A stretch of 64,000 bases of DNA, taken from the NCBI RefSeq assembly GCF_002007115.1, contig NZ_MVAD01000002.1, forward strand, positions 372,001-436,000, written 5' to 3'. Shown piece by piece: positions 1-8,664 of the stretch. Numbering within the stretch: the stretch's first letter is position 1; the number at the start of each line of letters is the position of its first letter. The position numbers and the translations under genes were made by a program. This DNA is from Massilia sp. KIM (lineage in GTDB: Bacteria > Pseudomonadota > Gammaproteobacteria > Burkholderiales > Burkholderiaceae_D). The notes beneath the pieces are model-generated. The model made no database searches, was not told the DNA's origin, and saw only the letters and a list, made by a program, of their open reading frames with translations.

Positions 1-270
1 CAGGGCGCGTGGCTCCAGCGTGTAGCGGCTGCGCCTTCCCTCGCGGCTGGCTACCAGCCATCCTTCCTGCACCAGGCGGAACACGCTGGTGCGCACCAGC
101 CGGTCGTTCACGCCCAGAGGGGCCAGCAGTTCGATCATGCTGCCCAGCCAGAAACCCCCGCCATGGGGCGCCATCGCGTCCCCGCATAGGGTCATCACCA
201 GCGACTTGTGGCGGGGCGGCTCGAGGGCCAGGAAAGCGGCGATCCACTCGCTGCTGGAGAGTCGTTTCAT
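1..270 (-). CDS. paaX: PaaX-type phenylacetate repressor, N-terminal part only
   Basis: The gene runs off the left edge; 90 codons are visible from the ATG at 270 with no stop. The peptide begins MKRLSSSEWIAAFL and contains a winged-helix region with the segment VNDRLVRTSVFRLVQEGWL, typical of PaaX/PadR-like repressors that bind phenylacetyl-CoA. It is transcribed away from paaA, the standard arrangement for the repressor of the phenylacetate catabolon. The assignment rests on the N-terminal HTH and on context; the ligand-binding C-terminal domain lies outside the window. Confidence 0.85.
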   Translation of the reverse strand, partial: MKRLSSSEWIAAFLALEPPRHKSLVMTLCGDAMAPHGGGFWLGSMIELLAPLGVNDRLVRTSVFRLVQEGWLVASREGRRSRYTLEPRAL

Positions 271-365
271 CAAGCTAATCGGCCGCAATATGATTCAAAA
301 TTTTTGTGTACATCCAATTTTTTGTATCGTATTATGGATTGAAGAGGTTTGCAACGGAGACAAGC
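271..365. promoter_or_regulatory. paaX-paaA divergent promoter and probable PaaX operator
   Basis: This 95-bp gap is much more AT-rich than its flanks. It holds two related blocks, TATGATTCAA near 289-298 and TATGGATTGAA near 333-343, each next to a T-rich run (TTTTTGTGTAC and TTTTTTGTATC). A TATTAT hexamer at 330-335 could be the paaA -10 box. Regulation by PaaX is known for this family; that these exact repeats are its operator is inferred. Confidence 0.45.
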
Positions 366-1355
366 ATGTACGCACAAATGGTGGAGACCGGCCTCAAGAA
401 GGTGCAGACGGCCGAAGACATGAGCGCCGAAGAACAGGCTTTCCAGGCGCGTATCGACGCCGGCATCAAGATCGAGCCCAAGGACTGGATGCCCGAAGCC
501 TACCGCAAAACCCTGGTACGCCAGATCTCGCAGCACGCCCACTCGGAAATCGTCGGTCAGCTGCCGGAAGGAAACTGGGTGACGCGCGCGCCCACGCTCA
601 AGCGCAAGTCCGTGCTGCTGGCCAAGATCCAGGACGAAGCCGGCCACGGCCTCTACCTGTACAGCGCCGCCGAGACCCTGGGCGTCTCGCGCGACGAGCT
701 GCTCGAAGCCCTGCACTCGGGCAAGGCCAAGTATTCGAGCATCTTCAACTACCCGACCCTGAGCTGGGCCGACATGGGCGCCATCGGCTGGCTGGTGGAC
801 GGCTCGGCCATCATCAACCAGATCCCGCTCTGCCGCTGCTCCTACGGCCCGTATGCGCGCGCCATGATCCGGGTCTGCAAGGAAGAGTCCTTCCATGCGC
901 GCCAGGGCTACGACATCATGATGAGCCTCGCGCGCGGCACGCCCGAGCAGAAGGCGATGGCCCAGGACGCGCTCAACCGCTGGTGGTGGCCGTCCTTGAT
1001 GATGTTCGGCCCGTCGGACGCCGAGTCGGTCAACAGCGCGCAATCCACCCGCTGGCGCATCAAGCTGTTCTCCAACGACGAGCTGCGTCAGCGCATGGTC
1101 GACCAGACCGTGCCCCAGGCCGAATACCTGGGCCTGACCATCCCCGATCCGGACCTCAAGTGGAACGAGGAGCGCGGCCACTACGACTTCGGCAAGATCG
1201 ACTGGGACGAGTTCCACAACGTCCTGAAGGGCAACGGCCCCTGCAACCGCGAGCGCCTGCGCACCCGCGTCAAGGCCTACGAGGACGGCCAGTGGTTCCG
1301 CGACGCCCTGGTGGCCCACGCCGACAAGCAGGCAGCCCGCAAGGCAGCGGCCTGA
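366..1355 (+). CDS. paaA: Phenylacetyl-CoA 1,2-epoxidase catalytic subunit PaaA
   Basis: This is the di-iron catalytic subunit of the ring-epoxidising multicomponent monooxygenase. It inserts one oxygen atom into the aromatic ring of phenylacetyl-CoA. The 329-residue product has the expected length and carries ferritin-like metal-binding helices, with DEAGH at residues 90-94 and EESFH at 173-177. The start at 366 was chosen over an upstream in-frame ATG at 306 because GGAG at 356-359 lies just before it and the protein then begins MYAQMVETG, as usual for the family. It is first in the paaABCDE operon. Confidence 0.96.
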   Translation: MYAQMVETGLKKVQTAEDMSAEEQAFQARIDAGIKIEPKDWMPEAYRKTLVRQISQHAHSEIVGQLPEGNWVTRAPTLKRKSVLLAKIQDEAGHGLYLYSAAETLGVSRDELLEALHSGKAKYSSIFNYPTLSWADMGAIGWLVDGSAIINQIPLCRCSYGPYARAMIRVCKEESFHARQGYDIMMSLARGTPEQKAMAQDALNRWWWPSLMMFGPSDAESVNSAQSTRWRIKLFSNDELRQRMVDQTVPQAEYLGLTIPDPDLKWNEERGHYDFGKIDWDEFHNVLKGNGPCNRERLRTRVKAYEDGQWFRDALVAHADKQAARKAAA

Positions 1356-1377
1356 CAACCAGAACACGGAGACAAGA

Positions 1378-1662
1378 ATGAGCAAAGAATGGCCGCTGTG
1401 GGAAGTCTTCATCCGCAGCCAGCACGGCCTGGCCCACAAGCACGTGGGCAGCCTGCACGCGCCCGACGCCGAGATGGCGATCAATAACGCGCGCGACGTC
1501 TACACCCGCCGCAACGAAGGCGTCTCGATCTGGGTGGTGCGCGCCGCCGACATCGTGGCCAGCAGCCCGGCGGACAAGGAAGCCCTGTTCGAGCCGGCCA
1601 ACAGCAAGGTCTACCGCCACCCGACCTTCTTCCCGATGCCGGAAGAAGTCAAGAACCTGTGA
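1378..1662 (+). CDS. paaB: Phenylacetyl-CoA epoxidase subunit PaaB
   Basis: A 94-residue protein of the small PaaB family, which forms a structural part of the phenylacetyl-CoA epoxidase complex. The N-terminal MSKEWPLWEVFIRSQHG and the internal HVGSLHAPDAEMA segment are characteristic. A ribosome-binding site (ACGGAG) precedes the ATG. It lies 22 bp after paaA, and its stop codon overlaps the GTG start of paaC by four bases, which suggests translational coupling. Confidence 0.96.
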   Translation: MSKEWPLWEVFIRSQHGLAHKHVGSLHAPDAEMAINNARDVYTRRNEGVSIWVVRAADIVASSPADKEALFEPANSKVYRHPTFFPMPEEVKNL

Positions 1663-2423
1663 GCGCTGCCGTGGACGCGAAGATCCAATACCTGCTGCGC
1701 CAGGGCGACAACGCGCTGATCCTGGCCCAGCAGCTGTGCCAGCTGTGCGGCAAGGGCCCGGCGCTGGAAGAAGACATGGCGCTGTCGAACGTGGCGCTCG
1801 ACCTGCTGGGCCAGACCCGCATGTGGCTCACCTACGCCGGCGAGCTGGAAGGCAAGGGCCGCGACGAAGACCGCCTGGCTTTCCACCGCGACGCTGGCGA
1901 GTTCCGCAACTGCCTGTTGGTGGAGCAGCCCAACGGCAGCTATGCCGAGACCATGATGCGCCAGTTCTTCTTCGATAGCTGGCACTACTTCCTGATGGAC
2001 GGCCTGACCCGCTCGAGCGACCAGCGCATCCGCGAGATCGCCGAGAAGTCGATCAAGGAAGTGACCTACCACCTGCGCCGTTCCGGCGACCTGGTGGTGC
2101 GCCTGGGCGACGGCACCGCGGAGAGCCACGCCAGGATGCAGGCCGCCGCCGAGGAGCTGTGGATGTACACCGGCGAGGCCTTCATCTACGACGAGGTCGA
2201 CCAGGCCATGGTCGAGCAGGGCGTCGCGCCCGCGGCCGAAGGCCTGCGCAAGCAGTTCCTCGACCACGTGGCCGAAGTGTTCGCCGACGCCACCCTGGCG
2301 CTGCCGCCGGTGGAGGCCTACATGCAACGCGGCGGCAAGCAGGGCAGGCACACGGAACGCCTCGGCTACATCCTGGCCGAGATGCAGTTCCTGCAGCGCG
2401 CCTACCCGGGAGCGGAGTGGTAA
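1659..2423 (+). CDS. paaC: Phenylacetyl-CoA epoxidase structural subunit PaaC
   Basis: PaaC pairs with PaaA to form the core heterodimer of the epoxidase. It has the ferritin-like fold but is thought not to be the catalytic di-iron subunit. The 254-residue product shows the typical helices, with RQGDNALILAQQL near the N terminus and ALDLLGQTRMWL near residue 50. The GTG start at 1659 overlaps the paaB stop codon, and the TAA stop shares one base with the ATG of paaD. These overlaps mark one tightly coupled transcript. Confidence 0.95.
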   Translation: MSAAVDAKIQYLLRQGDNALILAQQLCQLCGKGPALEEDMALSNVALDLLGQTRMWLTYAGELEGKGRDEDRLAFHRDAGEFRNCLLVEQPNGSYAETMMRQFFFDSWHYFLMDGLTRSSDQRIREIAEKSIKEVTYHLRRSGDLVVRLGDGTAESHARMQAAAEELWMYTGEAFIYDEVDQAMVEQGVAPAAEGLRKQFLDHVAEVFADATLALPPVEAYMQRGGKQGRHTERLGYILAEMQFLQRAYPGAEW

Positions 2424-2935
2424 TGACGGCGCTGGCGCTCGACACCGACCAGATCTGGGCCTGGCTCGGCGAGGTCGCCGATCCGGAAATCCCGGTCATC
2501 TCGGTGGTCGACCTGGGCATCGTGCGCGACGTGGCGCTGCAGGACGGCGAGTGCGTGGTCACGATCACGCCGACCTATTCCGGCTGCCCGGCGATGCAGG
2601 TGATCGCGGACGCGGTGAAGGAGGCGCTGCAGGCCCACGGCCTGGAGCGCGTGCGCATCGTGAGCCGCCTGTCGCCAGCCTGGACCACCGACTGGATGAG
2701 CGAGGCCGGCAAGGCCGCCCTGAAGGGCTACGGCATCGCCCCTCCGGTTCAGCAGGCGATCGACATCAGCGGCCTGCATGCCGGCATCCGCCGCCGCGCC
2801 GCGCCCGAGGTCAGCTGCCCGCACTGCGGTTCCCCGCACACCCAATTGACCAGTGAATTCGGCTCGACGCCGTGCAAGGCCCTGTACAAGTGCCTGGACT
2901 GCCGCGAGCCCTTCGACTACTTCAAATGCCACTGA
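2423..2935 (+). CDS. paaD: Epoxidase maturation protein PaaD
   Basis: A 170-residue protein with an N-terminal MIP18/SufT-like (DUF59) domain, recognisable by ADPEIPVISVVDLGIV and the TYSGCPAM motif. The C-terminal zinc-ribbon-like region has the cysteines CPHCGS, CLDC and FKCH. PaaD is required for a working phenylacetyl-CoA epoxidase, probably through iron-sulfur assembly on PaaE. The start at 2423 shares a base with the paaC stop codon; reading frames that extend upstream into paaC are not credible. Confidence 0.94.
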   Translation: MTALALDTDQIWAWLGEVADPEIPVISVVDLGIVRDVALQDGECVVTITPTYSGCPAMQVIADAVKEALQAHGLERVRIVSRLSPAWTTDWMSEAGKAALKGYGIAPPVQQAIDISGLHAGIRRRAAPEVSCPHCGSPHTQLTSEFGSTPCKALYKCLDCREPFDYFKCH

Positions 2936-2969
2936 GGCGCCATTGAGCTGCACTAAGGCCTGAGGGACC

Positions 2970-4046
2970 ATGAGCAAATTCTATCCATTGACCGTTTCGC
3001 AGGTGAAGCACGAGACGCGTGACGCCATCGCCGTGACCTTCGAGGTGCCGGCTGAGCTGAAGGACGCCTTCGCCTACCAGCCGGGCCAGCACCTGACCCT
3101 GCGCGCCATGATCGACGGCGAGGACGTGCGCCGTTCCTATTCGATCTGTTCGGCGGTGCAGGACCGCCAGCTGCGGGTGGCGATCAAGCGCTGCGCCGGC
3201 GGCCTGTTCTCCAACTGGGCCAACGAGCGCCTGCAGCCCGGCGCGACCCTCGAAGTGATGCCGCCGATGGGCCACTTCAACGTGCCGCTCGACCCGGCCA
3301 GCAGCCGCCACTACCTGGCCTTCGCGGCCGGCAGCGGCATCACGCCCATCCTGTCGATCATCAAGACCACCCTGCAGGCCGAGCCGCACAGCCGCTTCAC
3401 CCTGGTGTACGGCAACCGCGCTTCCTCGACCGTGATCTTCCGCGACGAGCTGACCGACCTGAAGGACCAGTACATGGACCGCCTGCGCCTGGTCTACGTG
3501 ATGAGCCGCGAGCAGCAGGACATCGAGCTGTTCAACGGCCGCATCACGGAAGAGAAGTGCGGCCAGTTCCTCAAGCACTGGATCGACGTGCGCGACATCG
3601 ACGTCGCCTTCATCTGCGGCCCCGAGGACATGATGCACGGCGTCTCGCGCGCGCTGCAGGAGGCGGGGCTGGAGAAGGAAAAGATCCGCATCGAGCTGTT
3701 CGCGGCCAGCATTCCGAAGCACGAGCACAAGCCGCGCAAGATCGAGGCGGGCGCGCGGCATCACACGGAAGTGACCGTGATCATGGACGGTGTCGCCGCG
3801 AGCTTTAGCATGGACAAGGACAAGGAGTCGGTACTCGACGCGGGGCTGAAGGCCGGAATCGAGATGCGCTATTCATGCAAAGGCGGGGTGTGCTCGACCT
3901 GCCGCTGCAAGGTGCTGGAGGGCGAAGTCGAGATGGACGTGAATTACGCGCTCGAGGATTACGAGGTGAGGCGCGGCTTCGTGCTGAGCTGCCAGAGCTT
4001 CCCGGTCACCGATAAACTCGTCATCGACTTCGATATCGCTGAATAA
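2970..4046 (+). CDS. paaE: Phenylacetyl-CoA epoxidase reductase PaaE
   Basis: This subunit passes electrons from NADPH to the PaaA di-iron site. The 358-residue protein has an N-terminal ferredoxin-reductase FAD domain (RSYS at 55-58), a nucleotide-binding motif GSGITP at 121-126, and a C-terminal plant-type [2Fe-2S] ferredoxin domain with cysteines at 303, 308, 311 and 341. It is the last gene of the first paa block, 34 bp after paaD, and is followed by a long repeat cluster rather than directly by paaG. Confidence 0.95.
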   Translation: MSKFYPLTVSQVKHETRDAIAVTFEVPAELKDAFAYQPGQHLTLRAMIDGEDVRRSYSICSAVQDRQLRVAIKRCAGGLFSNWANERLQPGATLEVMPPMGHFNVPLDPASSRHYLAFAAGSGITPILSIIKTTLQAEPHSRFTLVYGNRASSTVIFRDELTDLKDQYMDRLRLVYVMSREQQDIELFNGRITEEKCGQFLKHWIDVRDIDVAFICGPEDMMHGVSRALQEAGLEKEKIRIELFAASIPKHEHKPRKIEAGARHHTEVTVIMDGVAASFSMDKDKESVLDAGLKAGIEMRYSCKGGVCSTCRCKVLEGEVEMDVNYALEDYEVRRGFVLSCQSFPVTDKLVIDFDIAE

Positions 4047-4094
4047 ACGCAAGCCCTTCCATCGGAGCCATCGTATGTTGCTTACTTCGCATCC

Positions 4095-4490
4095 GCAGCC
4101 CGTCGTCCCCGCGCAATCGGGGACCCAAGTTGGGCGTCGTGGCGATGCAAGGAACTTGGATCCCCGCCTTCGCGGGGATGACGGTGTTGGGCTTACTTCT
4201 CAGCCCGTCGTCCCCGCGCAGGCGGGATGACTGTGTTGGGATCAGTCCGCGGCCCGTCGTCCCCGCGCAGGCGGGGACCCAAGTTGGGCTTCGTGGCGAT
4301 GCAAGGAACTTGGATCCCGGCCTTCGCGGGGATGACGGGGTTGAGCTCAATCCGCAGCCAGTCGTTACCGGACAGGCGGGATGACGGTGTTGGGATTAGT
4401 CCGCGGCCCGTCGTTCCCGCGTAGGCGGGGACCCAAGTTGTCCTTCGTGGCGACGCAAGGACTTGGACCCCGCCTTCGCGGGGATGGCGG
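4095..4490. repeat. Cluster of palindromic REP-like elements between paaE and paaG
   Basis: The 494-bp gap between paaE and paaG is largely made of alternating arms of the window-wide repeat. Each arm has a core of the form CCCCGCCTTCGCGGGG or its reverse, next to CCAAGTT or AACTTGG. At least six arms can be seen, some decayed. Apparent reading frames here translate the repeat and show no protein family features. No terminator with a T-run is obvious. Confidence 0.85.
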
Positions 4491-4540
4491 GGCTGCGCTC
4501 CGATGGGAAGGCAAAGGGCAATAACAATTTAGGAGACACC

Positions 4541-5332
4541 ATGAGCTACGAATCCATCCAGTTCAAGATCGAGAACGGCATCGCCGTCCTCACCCTGAAC
4601 CGCCCCGATCGCCTGAACAGCTTCACCCAGGCCATGCACCTCGAAGTGCGCGACGCCCTCGCCACCCTGCAGGCCGACAAGAGCGTGCGCGTGCTGGTCC
4701 TCACCGGCGCCGGCCGGGGTTTTTGCGCAGGTCAGGACCTGAACGACCGCGCGGTCGAACCGGGCGCGCCCGGCGTCGACCTCGGCGAGTCGGTGGAAAA
4801 GTTCTACGCCCCGCTGGTGCTCACCCTGAAGAACCTGCCCATGCCCGTGATCTGCGCCGTCAACGGCGTGGCCGCCGGCGCCGGCGCCAACCTGGCCCTG
4901 GCCTGCGACATCGTGCTGGCGGCCAAATCGGCCAGCTTCATCGAAGCCTTCTGCAAGCTGGGCCTGATTCCCGACACCGGCGGCACCTGGCACCTGCCGC
5001 GCCTGATCGGCCCGGCGCGCGCCACCGGCCTGGCCATGCTGGGCGAAAAGCTGAGCGCCGAGAAGGCCGAGCAATGGGGCCTGATCTGGCGCTGCGTCCC
5101 CGACGAAGCGCTGATGGACGAAGCCATGGCCATGGCCGAGCACTTCGCCGCCGCCCCGACCAAGGGCCTGGCCTTCACCAAGAAGGCCTTCCAGGCCAGC
5201 TACGCCAACACGCTCGAAGACCAGCTCCAGCTCGAAGCCGACATGATGCGCGAACTCGGCTACAGCCACGACTACCGCGAAGGCGTCGCCGCCTTCATCG
5301 CCAAACGCCCGGCCCACTTCAAAGGAGAATGA
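4541..5332 (+). CDS. paaG: Ring-1,2-epoxyphenylacetyl-CoA isomerase PaaG
   Basis: A crotonase-fold enzyme that converts the ring epoxide of phenylacetyl-CoA to the oxepin form. The 263-residue protein matches PaaG in order and motifs: RPDRLNSF near 21, the oxyanion-hole segment GRGFCAGQDLNDR at 58-70, NGVAAGAGANLAL near 108, and IPDTGG with the probable catalytic Asp at 145. AGGAG at 4531 sets the start at 4541; an upstream in-frame ATG at 4463 lies in repeat DNA. PaaF is the closest alternative, but FCAGQDL and the IPDTGG Asp favour PaaG. Confidence 0.93.
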   Translation: MSYESIQFKIENGIAVLTLNRPDRLNSFTQAMHLEVRDALATLQADKSVRVLVLTGAGRGFCAGQDLNDRAVEPGAPGVDLGESVEKFYAPLVLTLKNLPMPVICAVNGVAAGAGANLALACDIVLAAKSASFIEAFCKLGLIPDTGGTWHLPRLIGPARATGLAMLGEKLSAEKAEQWGLIWRCVPDEALMDEAMAMAEHFAAAPTKGLAFTKKAFQASYANTLEDQLQLEADMMRELGYSHDYREGVAAFIAKRPAHFKGE

Positions 5333-5334
5333 GT

Positions 5335-6873
5335 ATGCAGCCACTGCCCCAGGGTTCGACGGTCGCGGTCATCGGCAGCGGCGCCATGGGCTCGGGCATC
5401 GCCCAGGTCGCGGCGATGGCCGGCCACCAGGTGCTGCTCTACGATAATCGCCCTGACGCGGCCGGCAAGGCGGTCGACAGCATCCGCATCGCCTATTCCA
5501 AGCTGGTCGAGAAGGGCAAGCTCGAAGGCGAGGCCGCCGATCAGGCCTGCGCGCGCATCCGCTGCATCGCCGGCCTGCCGGAAGCCGCGGGCGCCGCCCT
5601 GGTGGTCGAAGCCATCGTCGAAGACCTCGAGGCCAAGCGCGCGCTCTTCCTCGAGCTCGAAGGCATCGTCGGCGAGGACTGCATCCTGGCCACCAACACC
5701 TCCTCGATCTCGGTCACCGCGATCGGCGCGCCGCTGCGCCGTCCGCAGCGCCTGGTCGGCATGCACTTCTTCAACCCGGTGCCGCTGATGGCCCTGGTCG
5801 AGGTGATCAGCGGCCTGGCGACCGAGCGCGCTGTCGCCGACACCGTTTATGCCACCGCCGAAAGCTGGGGCAAGAACCCGGTGCACGCCAAGTCCACGCC
5901 CGGCTTCATCGTCAACCGCGTGGCCCGTCCCTACTATGCCGAAGCCCTACGCCTGCTGCTCGAACAGGCCGCCGACCCGGCCACGCTCGACGCGGTGATG
6001 CGCGACTGCGGCGGTTTCCGCATGGGTCCTTTCGAGCTGATGGACCTGATCGGCCACGACGTCAATTTCTCGGTCACGAACTCGGTGTTCAAGGCCTATT
6101 TCGGCGACCCGCGCTTCACGCCCTCGATCCTGCAGCAGGAGCTGGTCAACGCCGGCTTCCTGGGCCGCAAGACCGGCCGCGGCTTCTATCACTACGGCGC
6201 AGGCCTTGAGAAGCCCGCGCCCCACACCGAGGGGCCGCAGGAGCGCCCCGGCACGGTCTCCACCATCGGCGGCGACATCAGCGCGCTGGAACCGCTGACC
6301 ACGCGCCTGAAGGGCGCCGGCTTCGACCTGACCCATCACATCTCCTTCAACCCCTCGCCCGGCTTCCTGTGCGGCGGCGCCGCCGTCTACCTGACCGACG
6401 GCCGCAGCGCCACCCAGCGCGCGCTGGACGAAGGCCACCAGGATACCGTGGTCTACGACCTGCTGCTGGACGCCGCCGGCGCCACCCGCATCGCCCTGGC
6501 GCGCGCGGACGGCTGCAGCGAAGCCTCCTACCACGCCGTGGTCGGCCTGTTCCAGGCCGCAGGCTTCGAGGTCACCCGCCTGGACGACGTGCCCGGCCTG
6601 GCCGTGATGCGCACCGTCGCCATGCTCGCCAACGAGGCGCTGGACGCCGTCAACCAGGGCGTGTGCAGCGCGCGCGCCGTCGACGTCGCGATGCAGAAGG
6701 GCGTCAACTACCCGCGCGGCCCGCTGGCCTGGGCGGACGCCGTCGGCCTGCGCCACGTCGCCACCGTGCTCGGCAACCTGGCCGCCGTGTATGGCGAAGA
6801 CCGCTACCGCGTCTCGCCCCTGCTGCGCCGCAAGCTGGCACTCGACCCGAACGGAGCGCGCGTCCATGCATAG
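5335..6873 (+). CDS. paaH: 3-hydroxyadipyl-CoA dehydrogenase PaaH
   Basis: An NAD-dependent 3-hydroxyacyl-CoA dehydrogenase that oxidises 3-hydroxyadipyl-CoA in the lower phenylacetate pathway. The Rossmann motif VIGSGAMGSGIA is at residues 12-23, followed by NTSSISVTAI and MHFFNPVP, typical of the family. There are two C-terminal helical domains, one near HAKSTPGFIVNR and one near LAVMRTVAMLANEA. AAAGGAG at 5321-5327 best fits the ATG at 5335; the ATG at 5329 overlaps the paaG stop but sits too close to it. The product is 512 residues. Confidence 0.93.
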   Translation: MQPLPQGSTVAVIGSGAMGSGIAQVAAMAGHQVLLYDNRPDAAGKAVDSIRIAYSKLVEKGKLEGEAADQACARIRCIAGLPEAAGAALVVEAIVEDLEAKRALFLELEGIVGEDCILATNTSSISVTAIGAPLRRPQRLVGMHFFNPVPLMALVEVISGLATERAVADTVYATAESWGKNPVHAKSTPGFIVNRVARPYYAEALRLLLEQAADPATLDAVMRDCGGFRMGPFELMDLIGHDVNFSVTNSVFKAYFGDPRFTPSILQQELVNAGFLGRKTGRGFYHYGAGLEKPAPHTEGPQERPGTVSTIGGDISALEPLTTRLKGAGFDLTHHISFNPSPGFLCGGAAVYLTDGRSATQRALDEGHQDTVVYDLLLDAAGATRIALARADGCSEASYHAVVGLFQAAGFEVTRLDDVPGLAVMRTVAMLANEALDAVNQGVCSARAVDVAMQKGVNYPRGPLAWADAVGLRHVATVLGNLAAVYGEDRYRVSPLLRRKLALDPNGARVHA

Positions 6874-7315
6874 CGACCCACAGGCGCTGGCCGAACTGGC
6901 CGGCAAGACCATGTACGAGCGCGATCCCGCCAGCCAGGCCCTGGGCATGCGCCTGGACGAGATCCGCCCGGGCTACGCGCGCATGTCGATGCGGGTGCGC
7001 GCCGACATGCTCAACGGCCACTCCACCTGCCACGGCGGCTATATCTTCATGCTGGCGGACAGCGCCTTCGCCTTCGCCTGCAATTCGCACAACTTCAACA
7101 CCGTCGGCGCCGGCTGCACGATCGACTACCTGTCGCCCGGCCGCGAAGGCGACCTGTTGATTGCGCAGGCCGTGGAGCAGGCGCTGCAGGGCAAGACCGG
7201 CGTCTACGACGTCACCGTGACCAATGAAGAAGGGCGCACCGTCGCCCTGTTTCGCGGCAAGTCGCACCGCGTGAGCGGCATGGTGGCCGAAGTCCCCACC
7301 AGCACCGCCGCCTGA
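6866..7315 (+). CDS. paaI: PaaI hotdog-fold phenylacetyl-CoA thioesterase
   Basis: A 149-residue hotdog-fold thioesterase. It probably hydrolyses stalled ring-hydroxylated CoA esters and so rescues trapped CoA. The active-site region GHSTCHGGYIFMLADSAFAFA lies at about residues 51-71, including the HGG signature and the catalytic Asp. The start at 6866 was chosen because GGAG at 6853-6856 precedes it; it overlaps the end of paaH by eight bases. A longer frame from 6791 runs inside paaH and is unlikely. Confidence 0.94.
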   Translation: MHSDPQALAELAGKTMYERDPASQALGMRLDEIRPGYARMSMRVRADMLNGHSTCHGGYIFMLADSAFAFACNSHNFNTVGAGCTIDYLSPGREGDLLIAQAVEQALQGKTGVYDVTVTNEEGRTVALFRGKSHRVSGMVAEVPTSTAA

Positions 7316-7338
7316 ACCCGTCAGCAAAGGAGGTCGAG

Positions 7339-8652
7339 ATGGTCCAACGTCATCCATCCCCAGCCGATCTGGAGCCGATCGAACGCGCCAGCCGCGACGA
7401 GGTGCAGGCGCTCCAGCTGGAACGCCTGCGCTGGACGCTGCGGCACGCCTACGAGAACGTGCCGCACTACCGCGCCGCCTTCGACGCGGCCGGCGTCCAC
7501 CCGGAAGACCTGGAGTCGCTGGCCGACCTGGCCAGGTTCCCCTTCACCGAGAAGAAGACCCTGCGCGACAACTACCCCTTCGGCCTGTTCGCCGTGCCGC
7601 GCGAACAGGTGGTGCGGGTGCATGCGTCCTCGGGCACGACCGGCAAGCCGACCGTGGTCGGCTACACCCAGAAGGACATCGACACCTGGGCCGGCGTGGT
7701 GGCGCGCTCCATCCGCGCCGCCGGCGGCCGCCCGGGCGATATGGTGCACGTGGCCTATGGCTACGGCCTGTTCACCGGCGGCCTGGGCGCCCACTATGGC
7801 GCCGAGCGCCTGGGCTGCACCGTGGTGCCGATGTCGGGCGGCCAGACCGAGAAGCAGGTGCAGTTGATCTGCGACTTCCAGCCCTCGATCATCATGGTCA
7901 CCCCGTCCTACATGCTGAACATCATCGAGGAATTCCAGCGCCAGGGCCTGGACCCGGCCGCGTCCTCGCTCAAGGTCGGCATCTTCGGCGCCGAGCCCTG
8001 GACCGACGCCATGCGCCGCGAGATCGAACAGCGCGCCGGCATCGACGCGGTCGACATCTACGGCCTGTCGGAAGTGATGGGGCCGGGCGTGGCCAGCGAA
8101 TGCATCGAGAGCAAGGACGGCCCGGTGATCTGGGAAGACCATTTCTATCCCGAGATCATCGACCCGGACACCGGCGAGGTGCTGCCCGACGGCGCCGAGG
8201 GCGAACTGGTGTTCACCTCCCTGACCAAGGAGGCGCTGCCCATCATCCGCTACCGCACGCGCGACCTGACCCGCCTGCTGCCGCCGACCTCGCGCTCGAT
8301 GCGCCGCATGGGCCGCATCACCGGCCGCTCGGACGACATGCTGATCATCCGCGGCGTGAACGTGTTCCCGAGCCAGATCGAAGAACTGATCCTGAAGATG
8401 CCGCTGCTGGCGCCCCAGTACCAGCTGGTGCTGGCGCGCGAAGGCCACCTGGACACGCTGGAAGTGCTGGGCGAGCTGCGCCACCCCGGCCTGCCTCAGG
8501 ACAGCGTCGACGCCCTGTGCCGCGAGCTCCAGCACAGTATCAAGACCTATGTGGGCGTGACGACGCGGGTGAGCCTGCTGCCGCCGCAAGGCATCGAGCG
8601 CACCCTGACCGGCAAGGCCAGGCGCGTGGTCGACCGCCGCCCCAAACACTAA
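7339..8652 (+). CDS. paaK: Phenylacetate-CoA ligase
   Basis: Activates phenylacetate to phenylacetyl-CoA with ATP, the entry step of the pathway. The 437-residue ANL-superfamily protein has the AMP-binding P-loop SSGTTGKP at residues 97-104, YGLSEVMGPG in the middle, and the hinge region GRSDDMLIIRGVNVFPS towards the C terminus. AAGGAGG before the ATG is a strong ribosome-binding site. It lies 23 bp after paaI and 12 bp before paaJ, so it is part of the second paa transcript. Confidence 0.96.
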   Translation: MVQRHPSPADLEPIERASRDEVQALQLERLRWTLRHAYENVPHYRAAFDAAGVHPEDLESLADLARFPFTEKKTLRDNYPFGLFAVPREQVVRVHASSGTTGKPTVVGYTQKDIDTWAGVVARSIRAAGGRPGDMVHVAYGYGLFTGGLGAHYGAERLGCTVVPMSGGQTEKQVQLICDFQPSIIMVTPSYMLNIIEEFQRQGLDPAASSLKVGIFGAEPWTDAMRREIEQRAGIDAVDIYGLSEVMGPGVASECIESKDGPVIWEDHFYPEIIDPDTGEVLPDGAEGELVFTSLTKEALPIIRYRTRDLTRLLPPTSRSMRRMGRITGRSDDMLIIRGVNVFPSQIEELILKMPLLAPQYQLVLAREGHLDTLEVLGELRHPGLPQDSVDALCRELQHSIKTYVGVTTRVSLLPPQGIERTLTGKARRVVDRRPKH

Positions 8653-8664
8653 CGAGGAGAATCC

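Noticed and set aside
4130..4424. Reading frames across the 4095-4490 region
   Set aside because: They translate the palindromic repeat (peptides such as WIPAFAGMT recur in many frames). No ribosome-binding sites or family features.
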